A stretch of 64,000 nt of DNA from Apostichopus japonicus (GCF_037975245.1 NC_092577.1:34046898-34110897), one strand, 5' to 3'; shown: positions 22,801-34,175, numbered from the stretch's first letter. Notes: generated by a model from the sequence alone, not told the origin. Numbers and translations are program-made.

Positions 22801-25800
22801 CAAAGGGATTTTGGGCTTCATTTTTACCGAGCATGCAGTGAAATTTCGATTAAAATCATAGCCGTTATCCATATTTCCATATTTATGAATCCTCAATGCA
22901 GCCCTTAAAGTTAATGCAAATCCTTTGTTTAGTAAGTTTTAGTAACTCAACCCAAAACAAGTTCTTGTAACTTCACATAAACTACAGAGCATCGGTGGAT
23001 GTTATTCAACACCATTTGTCGTCGATAAACTGTTTTACCAGCCGATTCACACAGAGATTACAGTAACTACTGTAAATCTAAAGTTTTGTCCCACAGTAAA
23101 TACTGGATCGTGCTGACAAATCTGATAAATTGGTAGCATGTGCTATTAAGTTTACAGTAAGAACTGAGGATATTTGTAATTCCAATTGATCCCAAACAAC
23201 TGGATTTCTTGGAATTACAAATATCCTCAGTCCTTACTGTAATCCTAATAGCACATGCTACCGAATTATAGCACGATCCAGTTTTTACTGTGGTACAAAA
23301 CTGTAAGACTTACAGTAGTAACTGTGTTCACTATATGTATCGGGTGGTTTTACACATTATGAGCATTTCATCTGAGGCTATAACTTCCTATGTTTTCCCA
23401 TTGAGGTCTGTGTTTACAACTGAGGAACTGGCGTTATGGTTTTTGTGTATTAGACCAAATGACCAGGCCAGATTAATTGATGAACTTCAGATGTTTCAAG
23501 GGCCAAATCATGGAAATTAAAAGTAGGTGAAAATACAGCATGGACCGACGGCCGTGCTTTTTGTAATGGTCTCTAGCATTAAAATTAATGTTATGTCTAA
23601 AGTCATCCATTCTACATTGTAAAGTTATCGTAAAATACCGATATATATATATACTTACGCGTAAAGCATTGTCACACTGGGCACGATAATGAGGAGTGAC
23701 GTAAATAACACAATGATAACGCATAAGAGGAATGGAGCAGCGATATTACACAATGGATAAGTGCATCTGCCTTGGAAGGCCGTCCCGCCAATCAAGGTGG
23801 AGTCTTCCAATGGGGGTATACAGGAACAATTGGAGTAAACCTATAAACAGAAAAAAAAGCAAAATTATACATGTTCGAACAGTATCCAGTTTAAGAGGAC
23901 TAGTATGTTTTGAAGATAAGGGGATGGGTTGGATGGAGTGGGATTGGGTGGGGTTGGGTGGGGTGGGGTCGGGTGGGATGGGATGTTGGGCGACGGGGAC
24001 GAGGACGGTGTGGATTACGGTGGCTTGATTTGCAGTGTTACCTATATGTGCATTATAGTGCCCATTTTATTCCCAGTAGCTAGATAAAACCAGTGCAAAG
24101 GGACCCCGACAACACCAAAGTTCAGGGCAAGACGTTTTCTAAAATACTTTCGGGTTGTGTTTCTAAAACTTGCAATACTACATTGCTGTCTTCCTTTCAG
24201 AATTTGAGATTTTTATTTAAAACAAAAGCAATGGAGACTCCCTGGTAGACCGTTATGACAAGATATGTGTGGCTGTTCTGAAGACGTGTATAGTGATGTT
24301 CTTTTCGCACCAACGACCCCTTTTTCTTAAATGTTATGATTTCAGGGAATTCCCGGCCAAGCCTGGTGGAAGGCATTGTAATAGTTACCTTATTAAATAT
24401 ATCGTCATCGTTCAAAAGTTGACAGCCCGCGTGGCAAGCGGAGTAATATATGACTTCATTACTTTCACCACAGACCGGGTCATATTCATCCCCACAAGAA
24501 CAATGGACGTTACAACTTGCTGTTAAGTTGATATCATCTCGAGAGATCGTCTCATTGCTAAAATGAGAAACAAAATGGGAAAATGTAAAAAAATCATCAG
24601 ATTAACACAATTGATGAATCTGAAGATTAATTGGTTACCAGTCATGTGTAGTCGTTATCTCTCTTTTTTCCGTCTTTTACCTCCCTCCCTTCAAACCCCC
24701 TCCCCAAACCCCGGCATCTAATGATCAGTGCGTCTCGAAGCTGACCATGAGAGGCTAGTATGGTCAATATGCAGGTGCGTATCCAGGGGGGGGGCGTTGG
24801 GGGCGCGCGCCCCCCGGGTAAGAAAAAGAGGAGAGAAAAAAAAGAGAAGAAAAAAGGAAAAAAGAGGGGAAAAAAGAGGAGGAGGAGAGGAAGGAAGGGA
24901 AAAGAAAAAGAAGAAAGAGAGAAAAAGGAGAAAAGGAGGGAGTAAAAGAAAAACGCGAAGACACCGGGGAGAGAAAGAGGAACAGTGACATCATTACAGC
25001 GCTGAAGGGTAGCCAGTGACGGATCAATGATTTCGTAAAAGTGTAACTCACCCTACCCCTTACACCGACAACTCCATTTTTTGACGTTTCCATTTTCCTC
25101 TCTCACTAATGATCTATATATGTACTATATATGGTCTATCATAACGCGTGTGTAGAATTGTGCTATGAAACCAACTGTGGCTGGTCTCGAACTCGACCGT
25201 GTCGTCGGGGAACATGACGCATTTTGGGATGGGGGCGACCGCCAGCCCCCCCCCCCATTCAGCATTTTTTTAAATGATATCGCTAAGTAATTTCAAAATA
25301 GAAAGTGCTTAGAGGCAACTTACAAGGCCTGGGAAGTGTCATTTCCAGCGATCTGGGAGACATTTTAAGCCAAAATTTGCTTGTACGCTTCGCGCTAACA
25401 AATGGTCCTGGGTAGTGCCATTTCCAGCGATCTGGGAGGCATTTTCGGCCAAAATTTTCTTGTACGCTTCGCGCCAACCTATGGTGGCGCTACGCTTAGA
25501 TAATTTGCCTACAGGCTTCGCCCCTCCCTTGGCAAATTCCTCGCTACGCGCCTGTTCAAATTTGTAACGCAAATAGCAGATATCACATCATATCAGTGAG
25601 CATGAAAATGGCGTTCCAGGATGAAAAGCCTCAAAACTGTCCGACTTGCCTGAAAAAATAACCAAAAATTTTCGCGCGCGGAGCGCGCGTTCAACGTTTT
25701 CATGTCAGTATCATATAAGCAAGCATCCAACATTACATCGCATGCCATCATGTACCGTACGGTCCATTCAAATTGCGCAGTATTTCGCGGGATGCTAATG

Positions 25801-28800
25801 TAAACAACGACATGTCTCATGTAGATGTATAAAAAGCATGGAGGTCCAATTATGTCAAAACTCTCTTTTACATTAGTAATGGCGAATTAGGGGCTGCACC
25901 CCCGCCGCGCAGTGGCGGAGCGTCCATACGGTCGGGGGTGGATGCCCCCCCCCCCCCTGACGGACTCAAATGGACTGCTGGCGCCTTTTTCAGCTCTTTA
26001 CCACTTTTTACTTATTCTAGATTATTGACTTTTTTATTGCGCTATCATCTACTTATTGACATTTGTCACATTTTGTTGGTGTAATTTGGCGATGACACCT
26101 TATTCTTCGTTTATCTGCAAATTAGCCAGGCCCGGAAAGGGTCATTTCCGGCGATCTAGGGAGTATCTTTATTCAAAAATTTTCTGTACGCTACGCGCCA
26201 ACCAGTGGTGGCGCTCCGCTTAGATAGTGTCGAAAGCGCTCCTACAGACCATTCTCGCCACTCCTGACCAATACCCCTAGCTCCGCCACTGCCGCCGCGC
26301 CTCCTACGCCTATGTGTGTAGTGTTCGCTTTCGGAAATATCTGCTATTTTTTCATTTCCTTCAACCAAGTTTTATAATAGCCGTTATAAGAGGTTTTAAT
26401 GTTTGTACACCAATAAATTAACTGTGTCTGAATTTTCGAAAATTTCTGACCAACATTCTGCATCACACCTTCCTCTACTCGTGCAATTTTGACCGGTCTG
26501 TTAGGGGTTCAAGGAAGTTTTTCTATATTGGTTGTCCATAGATGAAATTTTGTACAACATTATGGGTATGTTTTGAAGTGAGTTTATTCACGAGAAATGT
26601 GAATTTTCAAATTCGGAACAAATATGGGGCTTAAAACCTTGAAAAGTGGGGCTGACGGGTATTGTGGGCCGCGACGTAGAATCACCTACAAAAGCAAAGA
26701 CCCACAGGAGATGCCATCAGGTCGAACATGATGTGTGCCGGGTTGACAAACTTCAAAAAGGTTATGGATGGGGAAAAAAACTATTAGGAAATACCTGGTT
26801 CTCAGGCAAAAAGTGTACATCTGGTTGGTCATTTCAAGCCCGAGAAGTGCCGTTTCCGGTGATCTGGGGGGGGGGGGGGGGTTTCAAAACAAGAAATTTT
26901 CTTGTACGCTGCGCGCCAACCGATGGTGGCGCTCCGCTTAGATAGTAATTCGCGCCCCCCGGGTTTGAAAATCCTGGATACGCGCCTGATATGATTGTCA
27001 CATACAGCTCATGTGTTTATAGCGCTGTGTTTTATCTTGTTGTGCGGCTCACCAGAAGGGGAAGTGATGGAGAAGGACGTTACCCCTTTTCATTAATAAA
27101 CGAGTGTCCTTGTTGTGTTAACAAGGAGTACAATTTCTCCTCATTTTTTATAAGATAGTTTTACAAACACGTAAAAAGCATTTTGTAAATGAAACAACAT
27201 TTTTTTTTCTTGGGGGGGGGGTAAAAATTGATTCACTAATTGTGATGAAATGTAAAGTAAAAAAGACATGAATCATTTATTTTTGTCGTGAGATTTTTTT
27301 CCTTTTTAAACTATGGTGTTTCTCCCTTATCAAATTCACATGTCCCACTACCTCTTGAAGTGTGCGCCCCCACACGCTCCCGCCACCCCCACCAAGTCCC
27401 GATGCTATCAGCTCTTTCACCCCTCAGTTGTATAAAGATATACAAATGACGAGCGACTTGCATATAAAATCATATCAAACACGGCCTTTGTACAAACTAA
27501 GTGAATATCATACATTTGTATAGGACATCAAGATTGCTGATGAATCTGTGTTAAAGTCAAGCTTTTTTACCCAACGCCATAACCCATAATACATTTCCCT
27601 TCGTTTGGAGACTGTGATACTGTGATGACTTTAACAATAACTTACACTGCTGCATAGTCTCTCGTCACGCCAACCATGGGAAGATTTGGACACGTCAACA
27701 TCAGCATCAACATGCAAATCCAAGAGAAACCAAGGGAGAAAAGCACCATCCGTATTTGACCTCTAAATAACCAATTATACTTCTTAATTAACCATCCCCC
27801 TAATAGACAACCGAGAAGGCTGGTAGGAAAAACTGCCAAACCTGTGATAAGGAAGTAAAAACAATAATTATAGTATAATAGCTAGGATTCAGGTTAGTAT
27901 GGATAGTTGGGTAGGAGAAATGGCGGGACTAGGGCACACGGCTCAGTGACTCAACAGTTGGCGGTTGAACCCTGACAGAGGAGGTGTAATAAGCGCTTCG
28001 GAGGAAATTAGCACCTTTCACGACCAAGACGAAATCACCGCGTTCTCCAGGTTAGACTGTCCCAAACAGCGACAAGGTGATACCGTCCCGGGCTTGCAAT
28101 TCGTTAGATCCATCTGTCCCTGAGTGGGGGCGTCCAATGGAGTATACCTTTTTACAGACCTCTGACACAATTGATCTCATTTTGCTTCCCATGATGCACA
28201 GAACGACTTTTATACTGCCTATTTCCACCCGGCTCCACCAACCCCTCCCCCTCCCCCTCCCCCGCACCACCAACCACCTCCCCCCGCACCGCCAACCCCC
28301 TCCCCCGAAACCAACCCCTCCCCCTCCCCCGCACCACCAACCACCTCCCCCTGCACCACCCACCATCTCCCCCCGCACCCCCAATCCCCTCCCCCGCACC
28401 ACCAACCACCCACCACCTCCCCCGCACCACCAACCACCCACCACCTCCCCCCGCACCACCAACCATCAGCTGTTACACCTGTCCTACATTATTCATAAAT
28501 GTTGTGAGCTATCACAAGCAAATTCATCAATTGTAATCAATTCTTGTATTGTCTTTTAGTCGTATATTACTTCCAAAAATTGAAACAAAAACCCCGATGA
28601 TTCTCACCAACAATGAGAGCCGCGTTCTTCGCTGTGATACTAAACATACTCTCGATGTATTTCGGCCCAAACACTGCTACGCTGGCCACAATCATATTTT
28701 CGGAAGACACAGCAAAATTAACGCACATCAACGGAACGTTTTTAACCAAATTCCAAACAGCTCTTGGAAAATCCTTTATGGAGCCTTCGAATCCAGCTTT

Positions 28801-31800
28801 CATTGAGAAATCTGATCCTGCCTGAGCGGTATTGACTCGGTCAAGTTCCGCTTCCTTCCAACCTGAGAACATAGAGATAACATAGGACATTAAGAAAGTA
28901 ATACACATGTTAAAATGGTGGCTTTGGGGTAGAGTTTTGGTCGGCTGGATATGTTTTAGTCCACGAATAAAAGGAAAAAAAAGAAGGAAGAAGTTAATAT
29001 GTGTTCTAAAAACGTTTATACAGCTATGAAATATTCAAGAACATGTTTTGTTGAGTTATTAGACAATTCTAAAACAATGGATTAACTGTTAATACTATGA
29101 CCTGCATTGAGGAGATGACGTCATCATTAATTGAGCCTTGAAGGAGCATTCCATCGATTTTGCATATTTTAATGATTCATATCTTGCAAACCAAAATATT
29201 TACAAGAACATAACTTACACTCTTTTCTTGGCTTTTGTTTTCTATAACATACCAAGACTAAAATTCTGTCAAATTTCATCCTTGAATACAAATGGCATAA
29301 GTATATCGTTTTACCTTGGAGTGAATAAGTCTGACGTCTCATTGGGTGAATCGATTATTACAATATATAAAAACAAATCCAGAGTAATTGTCCAGCAATG
29401 TAAAAACATCATAAGTCAAATGTTATACTCAGTGACGGATCAAAACTGAGGCCGGGTAGACATGTACTAGATAAATATTGCATTTACGACCCGAAAACGA
29501 CCGGAAATCCTTCGTATAGATAATGTATAATCACCCGGATCCGCCCCCTGATGAATGCTTACCTGGGAGATTCCTTGGGAACGCAAAGAGCGGAATTGAT
29601 ACTAGAAGTGATAAAGATCCCGATATAATGAAACCGATCCACCAGGCCCCGACCCATAACGGACTGGTTACGGTGATATCCACGCTGGAAAATAACAAGT
29701 GACATGTTTTACACTGACTTTATCTGTCTTAATGTAATATGGGCGAATATAATCAATACTTAAACTATGTATTCCATAAATATAGAAATGGCAAATAGCA
29801 GAGGAAATGTGGAACAGATGAATATTAAACAAGATATGATATCTGGGAACAACAGAATGAATTTAATACTTTAAATTGTGAAATAATACCGTAATAATAA
29901 CATGACGAAAAAGATGGCAACTTATCCATACCTGTCATTTGTTATGTCAGTGAAGATACTGAGAAAGAGGGCGCCAAGTATATAACCAAGAGCTGGTGCA
30001 AATGTAGACACAGCCATGAATATTCCTAAAATAGAAGGATAAATGAATCAATGAATGTTTCGTAATCGCAACAAACAATAATTGATTTTTGTGTGTGTAT
30101 GTAAAACTAAGAGACGAAGTACAGTCGCAGTATGTATCGTATGTTTAGATCCTCCTGCAAGCAGGAACTCGCGGAGAAGCCTCATTGGCTTATCAAAGCC
30201 GCACGCTGACCGAATTCAGTCTCTTACATTCATATTTAACGTCCGTGATTATGAATTGTCAATTATCAACAACTCTGTAACTGGACGACATACATTAATC
30301 TTGGAGTGACTCGAACCGGGAACGTTATGATGATATAACAGTTACTGCACTTTCTGACATATATATTTATTACAACCTACGCACAGTTTAGCATATAGCA
30401 TATAAGCATATCAGGGAGCTGTATTTTAGCTCACCTTGAAAACACTCTAGTAAACAAAATGGAGACCATGAACGAAAGTATTGACCAGATCCACTCATTA
30501 AGTCCACTTGGGTCACGATGGATGACGTACTTACCTATGTACATAGATGCTTCCCCAGCCTTGACGTTGTTATATATGTACGTTTGTCCGTGTGTATATA
30601 TCGAACAAGATCCAAACCCATGTAGTACTTGAGCTACAATGAAGAATCCATAGTATCGACTCAGATTTTCGTCGTCCGTACATATATTTTCATCCTGGGC
30701 TGTTGTATTTAGGGGGCAAGTGTCCTCAAAAGTGGTCTAAGTGAAATATGTAGGAAGAAAGGAAGGCGGATAAGATTTAAAAACATGTCCACCAAAATAG
30801 TCAAAAGCATCCGGTAATATAAAAACAAAGAGGCTTTTTTTGCGCAACCGTCTAGCCTACTAGTTATGGAGCATGAATTATCCATCGAGACCCTAAATTT
30901 GGCAAGACCGTCGACAAACTCGGGCTCGTTCGTTATTGCCACCGAACCATGTTGCCTATTGAGAGCAAAACCTTATCAGGAATGGTCACATGACCCACAA
31001 CAGCCAATAAGGATAAACGTTACACACATTGACTGGCACGGCAATGAGTTCAGTAAGATAATCAACAACCACCAAACTCTACTGCATATCATGCAAAAAA
31101 AAGTAATAGGTGTTTAACTATCCTCGACAAGACATTTAAAAAAAAGACATCATCTGAAACGCCAAATCAAAACGTCCTATGATTGGTTGTATAGTGTTCT
31201 ACCATCACTGTCCTTAAAAGAGCGTCTACACACGAACTTAATGAAGTAATTTGTTTCCAATTATTATCTGAAATGGTAATTTTTTTATGCAGGGTTAGGG
31301 GGAGACTTGAGGTGGTGAGATGTCAGGGTGAATAATTCTCTGAATTATATGCTGAAATACTTACCCCATACATATACGGACCCGTTAGGAAATGAGGCAA
31401 CGTGAACATCCAGGAGCCTATCCCGAAAATAATAGCTCCAACACCGAGCCACATCGGTTTGTGACCTTTCTCTCCAAAGTAAGTCACAAAGACTACAATG
31501 GCCATCACAGTAAAATCGTAAGCACTAGATATGGCTCCACTTTTCGTGCTGGACAAGTTAAAGCGTCTTTCCAATGTCGACGTGACGACATAGACGAAGC
31601 CATTGCAAGTCATACTTTGAGCAAGTACAAAAATGCAGAGAAACAATAGAAATCCACGTGGCCCATATAAATGCTGTTAAAGGAGAGAAAAAATCGTTAT
31701 TATTATTATGATTATCAATTTAGCAACAACAAAATCAAATTTAGAGAGAAATAAAATGTTAAGTGATATGGTTTAACCAGTGTTCGGATGGTGGATAAAG

Positions 31801-34175
31801 GTACTGGCATATGAAAAAGCAATGGAACTTAACCACTTGGGAGGTCGTGGCGTTGAGTCCTGCCGGCTAAAATAAAGGTCCATTTTCATTTAGAAGAAAT
31901 CCACCGTATGTCTCAAAATCTTTCTCTCGTTGCTTGTGTCCTTTGTCTTGTCTATTGTCTCATAGGTTTGTTGCATATGTCTTCTATATTGTGTTGTGAC
32001 GTTAATGTCTATCATGCCCTGTCTCTTGTGCCATTTTGTTTCTATTCTGTCTCAAATGTGTTGTTTATTGTGATTTGTTTCTCTGCCTAATAATTTCATT
32101 TATCTTTTGTTGTGACTTTTGTCTATCATGTCTTTATCTCTTGTCCCTTGTATGTTCTTGCTGTCGTATGATATGTCTTGTCTCTTATGGTATGTATTTT
32201 AGATCCTCCTGCAAGCAGGAACTCGCGAAGAAGCCTCATTGGCTTATCAAAGCCGCAAGCTGACCGAAGTCAGTCTCTTAGATTCATATTTAACGTCCAT
32301 GATTATGAATTGTTAATTGTCAACAACTCTGTAAACTGGACGACATACATTAATCTTGGAGTGACTTGAACTCGGGATCTTATGATTGAAAGGCACCGGC
32401 GTTAACCACTGAGCTAACACTCCACTAATATATGGATACATTAGCTCTACACAATCGCTCTATTTTCTCCTTTGTTTTAGGTATGGATACTGTGTGACGT
32501 AACACTGGCTGCACCTCGGTACCTTCTTGTACCTCATTCTATATAACTTATAGAAGTTTGTCACATCCTGGCATAAAGTCATTTCTACCACAATGACTGC
32601 AAAGTCCGGTTGTATTGTCAATATGTAAATACGGCGAGCAAACACACGTCTCAAAATAATGATGACATGGGTTGAGGAGCATATCATCAATCAAAGACGG
32701 TGTCCTTGTAGACAACATTCAAGTAGTATTTATTCGTGGAGAGGTCATATTGAATGATTCTACCTTTGGGCAGAATATTAATTTTGATATCTCGAAGAAC
32801 ATTAAAATCACTGCTCAGTGCAGATTATATTTGAATTTAAAAAAAAAATCCAGTTTTTGGACAATATAACCCTTTTATACAGCCAAGATTTGTCAGTTAA
32901 AGTGACTGGACTACATAGTCTAATGGAAAAACGCAAGACTTTTATAGCCCCAATTGGCATGTTAATCATGCGTTACAACTTTATCAAACAAGCGTGGTGT
33001 TGAAAGTCCTCCAATGATATACTCTATAGTTGTATATGAAGTCGAATGAACCATTATAGTTTATGACATCAACACAAACATACTCTAAATATGTAAATGT
33101 GATGTGTTATCTTTTGTTTTCTACTCCACCATAATATCATACTATATTAATATTATAATTGTACATGTACAGACTGTGTCGGTTATGGCGGAAGTATTAT
33201 TTCTCGGAAGAGGTGATCCGGTATATCGGTATATGCACCGGTAGTTACCGAACTGAATACCGAAATTACTGTGCATTACAACAAGAAAACAGTAAATATG
33301 TAATGCCCACGAGCGAATCTATCACGCTGAACTTTTTCATTATACACCTGAAGAACTATGTTTGCAGGAAATATAAGTGCCGAGGAGCACCCCCGGACAT
33401 CCCTTCCCAGGAAATCCACTACCTAGACACTTCACAAACACTGGTGTTGTTCAAATCCATGTCACCTAACTTTCTCAGTCTGACAATAACTCTGAACAAT
33501 AGAATTCTCCTGAGGACATGATGATTGTTTTCAAATGACGTTTGAGGACTTGGAATTCCTTCTTCAAGTCCTCAGTCAGAATACCAAACAATTGGTCACA
33601 CACACAACACACACGCCTCCCCGTATTTTTCCTGGATCGATACTATTGTGTTCTCAGTTTTTTGTTTTACTTCATTCTGTGTACCATGCTTCAATTTATA
33701 GTATTTGCTTTCATTATTACACTAATTCCAATAAATCCTCACCAATTGGGCCTAAATTCCATATGTGGTGACCTCATGATACCCACGATTATTGTTCTAT
33801 GTAATTATGAATGATATTTATTTATAATGATATTTTTAGTATTTTCCAAGAAATCCTCACCTGTATTGCTCTCGGTCTAAAACTCATCCATCCGCAGGTG
33901 CCTATTTCTTCATCTTTACCGACCAGCTCTGTCTGAGATGTTCCACTGATAGTAGAGAGTCGCGCGTCATGAGGTAACCCATTCTTCTCAGGTGACCTCA
34001 TGGTAACAGTGCCCTCATCACCTTCGACCTCGTGCGCAACAAGATCTCCATTCGATTTGTTTGAATATCCAACACCGCCATTTGAATGATATGTCACATT
34101 TCCGTTCCCATTAGCGTTGGACGGCTTCTCCGTTTCCACGTAGGAAGGATTATCCAAGCCGGAATCTAAACTCAT
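19487..34175 (-). CDS. SLCO4A1-like: Gene B: OATP/SLCO organic anion transporter, complete, 11 coding exons
   Basis: Sodium-independent organic anion carrier, predicted 12-TM plasma-membrane protein of 748 aa (2247 nt with stop TAG). Coding exons are 34175-33861, 31673-31365, 30736-30535, 30025-29932, 29684-29563, 28862-28608, 27841-27646, 24557-24389, 23840-23659, 20685-20621 and 19824-19487. All introns are GT..AG and the frame stays open throughout. Residues 1-105 form a long polar cytoplasmic tail; TM1-3 lie in 106-208 with STLERRF. The TM6 signature [12 protein letters not shown] lies near 310-322. The Kazal-like fifth extracellular loop spans about 513-580, with cysteines at 513, 517, 519, 527, 539 and 543, and sequons NET and NLT. 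TM11-12 and a 40-residue acidic tail follow. Length is normal for the family (about 640-750). The start has A at -3. Subfamily 4A is tentative. Confidence 0.95.
20089..20215. repeat. 30-bp minisatellite built from a SINE B-box segment, gene B intron 10
   Basis: Four to five copies of ccagggatggaacccacgac ctcccagagg. On the minus strand each reads gggaggtcgtgggttccatc cc, resembling the tRNA B-box region of the SINE-like sequence at about 31786-31870, and the array abuts gccggctaaa (inverse at about 20091-20100). Confidence 0.8.
20621..20685 (-). CDS. SLCO4A1-like: Gene B exon 10 (65-nt micro-exon)
   Basis: 65 nt, phase 2 to 1, encoding VVSPDQRTTAMGVQSLMYRA then LG. Length and phase are identical to gene C exon 10, with gtaagt donor and tag acceptor. 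Confidence 0.92.
21057..21320. repeat. Tandem repeat, about 93-bp unit, three copies
   Basis: Each copy runs from ctaataccactctata through gcactggtactgagagtat to acagttcctaacct. Starts are near 21057, 21148 and 21242. Confidence 0.9.
23039..23346 (-). mobile_element. Foldback MITE copy 1 (7-bp TSD GTTTTAC)
   Basis: 308 bp that is nearly one long imperfect inverted repeat. Ends are cagccgattcacacagag and inverse cacccgataca. It is flanked by exact gttttac at 23032-23038 and 23347-23353. It is the reverse complement of copy 2 at 43378-43691, with both asymmetric ends matching, so the boundaries are well supported. No coding capacity. Confidence 0.9.
23659..23840 (-). CDS. SLCO4A1-like: Gene B exon 9 (end of Kazal loop, TM10)
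   Basis: 182 nt, phase 0 to 2. Encodes VYSNCSCIPPLEDSTLIGG, GRCTYPLC, then TM10 (AAPFLLCVIIVLFTSLLIIV). Confidence 0.93.
23925..24000 (+). repeat. G-rich GGGTGGG tract, gene B intron 8
   Basis: Many runs of 3-4 G separated by 1-2 bases (ggggttgggtggggtggggt), a strong G-quadruplex pattern on the plus strand, which is the template strand of gene B. Confidence 0.85.
24389..24557 (-). CDS. SLCO4A1-like: Gene B exon 8 (Kazal-like extracellular loop 5)
   Basis: 169 nt, phase 2 to 0. Encodes CNVHCSCGDEYDPVCGESNE and YYSACHAGC, the cysteine spacing of the OATP Kazal-like domain. The 3.1-kb intron upstream carries the nested MITE cluster. Confidence 0.94.
24820..24985 (+). repeat. Purine-rich GA/A tract within the MITE nest
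   Basis: About 160 bp almost wholly A and G (gagaaaaaaaagagaagaaa type). The lysine-rich and serine/phenylalanine-rich open frames over it are compositional artefacts. Confidence 0.9.
25910..26291. mobile_element. hAT-like MITE nested in another, TIR CAGTGGCGGAGC, exact 8-bp TSD CCGCCGCG
   Basis: Ends cagtggcggagc and gctccgccactg. Flanks are ccgccgcg at 25902-25909 and 26292-26299. Just inside the left end is a G-run/C-run pair, and the shared right-end module lies at about 26133-26228. It interrupts the right end of a CATAGGCGTAGGAG-family element whose terminus resumes at 26301-26314. Confidence 0.9.
27646..27841 (-). CDS. SLCO4A1-like: Gene B exon 7 (TM8-TM9)
   Basis: 196 nt, phase 1 to 2. 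Encodes LAVFPTSLLGCLLGGWLIKK, RGQIRMVLFSLGFSWICMLM and CPNLPMVGVTRDYA. Confidence 0.93.
28225..28465. repeat. C-rich CCCTCCCCC/CACCACCAACCAC minisatellite, gene B intron 6
   Basis: About 240 bp of irregular repeats of cccctcccccgcaccaccaa. It gives open Pro-rich frames on plus and Gly/Trp-rich frames on minus, none of them genes. Confidence 0.93.
28608..28862 (-). CDS. SLCO4A1-like: Gene B exon 6 (cytoplasmic loop and TM7)
   Basis: 255 nt, phase 1 to 1, exactly as long as gene C exon 6. Encodes the hydrophilic loop after TM6, then IKDFPRAVWNLVKNVPLMCV and AVFGPKYIESMFSITAKNAA. Confidence 0.94.
29563..29684 (-). CDS. SLCO4A1-like: Gene B exon 5 (TM6 signature)
   Basis: 122 nt, phase 2 to 1. 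Encodes [19 protein letters not shown] and SLLVSIPLFAFPRNLPG, with the canonical GAWW of the OATP signature region. Confidence 0.94.
29932..30025 (-). CDS. SLCO4A1-like: Gene B exon 4 (TM5)
   Basis: 94 nt, phase 1 to 2. Encodes GIFMAVSTFAPALGYILGA then LFLSIFTDITND, aligned to exon 4 of A and C. Confidence 0.93.
30147..30332 (-). mobile_element. tRNA-derived SINE, 5'-truncated copy, gene B intron 3
   Basis: About 185 bp nearly identical to 32204-32425: cctcctgcaagcaggaactc, cctcattggcttatcaaagc and acgacatacattaatcttgg are shared. The B-box remnant (actcgaaccggg) survives but the A-box end is lost or diverged. Confidence 0.85.
30535..30736 (-). CDS. SLCO4A1-like: Gene B exon 3 (extracellular loop and TM4)
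   Basis: 202 nt, phase 0 to 1. Encodes TTFEDTCPLNTTAQDENIC (sequon NTT) and YYGFFIVAQVLHGFGS, ending in YNNVKAGEASMYIG. The donor is gtaagt. Confidence 0.93.
31365..31673 (-). CDS. SLCO4A1-like: Gene B exon 2 (TM1-TM3)
   Basis: 309 nt, phase 0 to 0. Encodes GFLLFLCIFVLAQSMTCNGF, STLERRFNLSS, YDFTVMAIVVFVTYFGEKGH and TLPHFLTGPYMYG. Three bases shorter than exon 2 of A and C. Confidence 0.94.
31786..31870 (+). mobile_element. Possible third tRNA-derived SINE fragment
   Basis: aaccacttgggaggtcgtgg then cgttgagtcctgccggctaa has a B-box-like core and matches the inverse of the 20089-20215 array. The A box is not clear. Confidence 0.4.
32204..32425 (-). mobile_element. tRNA-derived SINE, full-length copy with A and B boxes, gene B intron 1
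   Basis: On the minus strand the tRNA-like head begins at 32425 (gtggagtgttagctcagtgg). It has A box tagctcagtgg (32416-32406) and B box gagttcaagtc (32372-32362), then a body ending in the small palindrome ttgcaggaggatct region at 32204. Confidence 0.88.
33861..34175 (-). CDS. SLCO4A1-like: Gene B exon 1 (start, long cytoplasmic N-terminus)
   Basis: 105 codons, MSLDSGLDNPSYVETEKPSN to RPRAIQ, phase 0 end at gtgagg. Polar, rich in N/S/G/E. It contains DNPSYVE, a tyrosine in a possible phospho or sorting context (inference), and ends with CGWMSFRPRAIQ as in A and C. Confidence 0.9.

Larger units (their letters stand above)
20686..23658. other. Gene B intron 9
   Basis: 3.0 kb holding the three-copy tandem repeat at 21057-21320 and the foldback element at 23039-23346. 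The rest is AT-rich with nothing recognised. Confidence 0.6.
24772..26988. mobile_element. hAT-like element nest, outer TIR CAGGYGCGTATCCAGG
   Basis: Left end caggtgcgtatccagg at 24772 and right end cctggatacgcgcctg at 26973-26988 match at 15 of 16 positions. The flanks share atatg (24767-24771 and 26989-26993), shorter than the 8 bp expected of hAT. The inside is composite: a purine-rich tract (24820-24965), two copies of the right-end module (25331-25504) before cctcgctacgcgcctg (25541-25556), part of a CATAGGCGTAGGAG-family element ending at 26314, and the 25910-26291 element within that. A last module copy lies at 26843-26946. It fills most of gene B intron 7. Confidence 0.75.

Noticed and set aside
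24728-25093. Lys/Glu-rich and Ser/Phe-rich frames
   Set aside because: Purine tract inside a MITE; no start context or splice structure.
28052-28559. Pro-rich (plus) and Gly/Trp-rich (minus) frames up to 160 aa
   Set aside because: C-rich minisatellite in gene B intron 6; every reading frame is open because of composition.
33159-33521. 120-aa plus-strand frame opposite gene B intron 1
   Set aside because: No domain, no conserved features, and it lies antisense within an intron of a well-supported gene.
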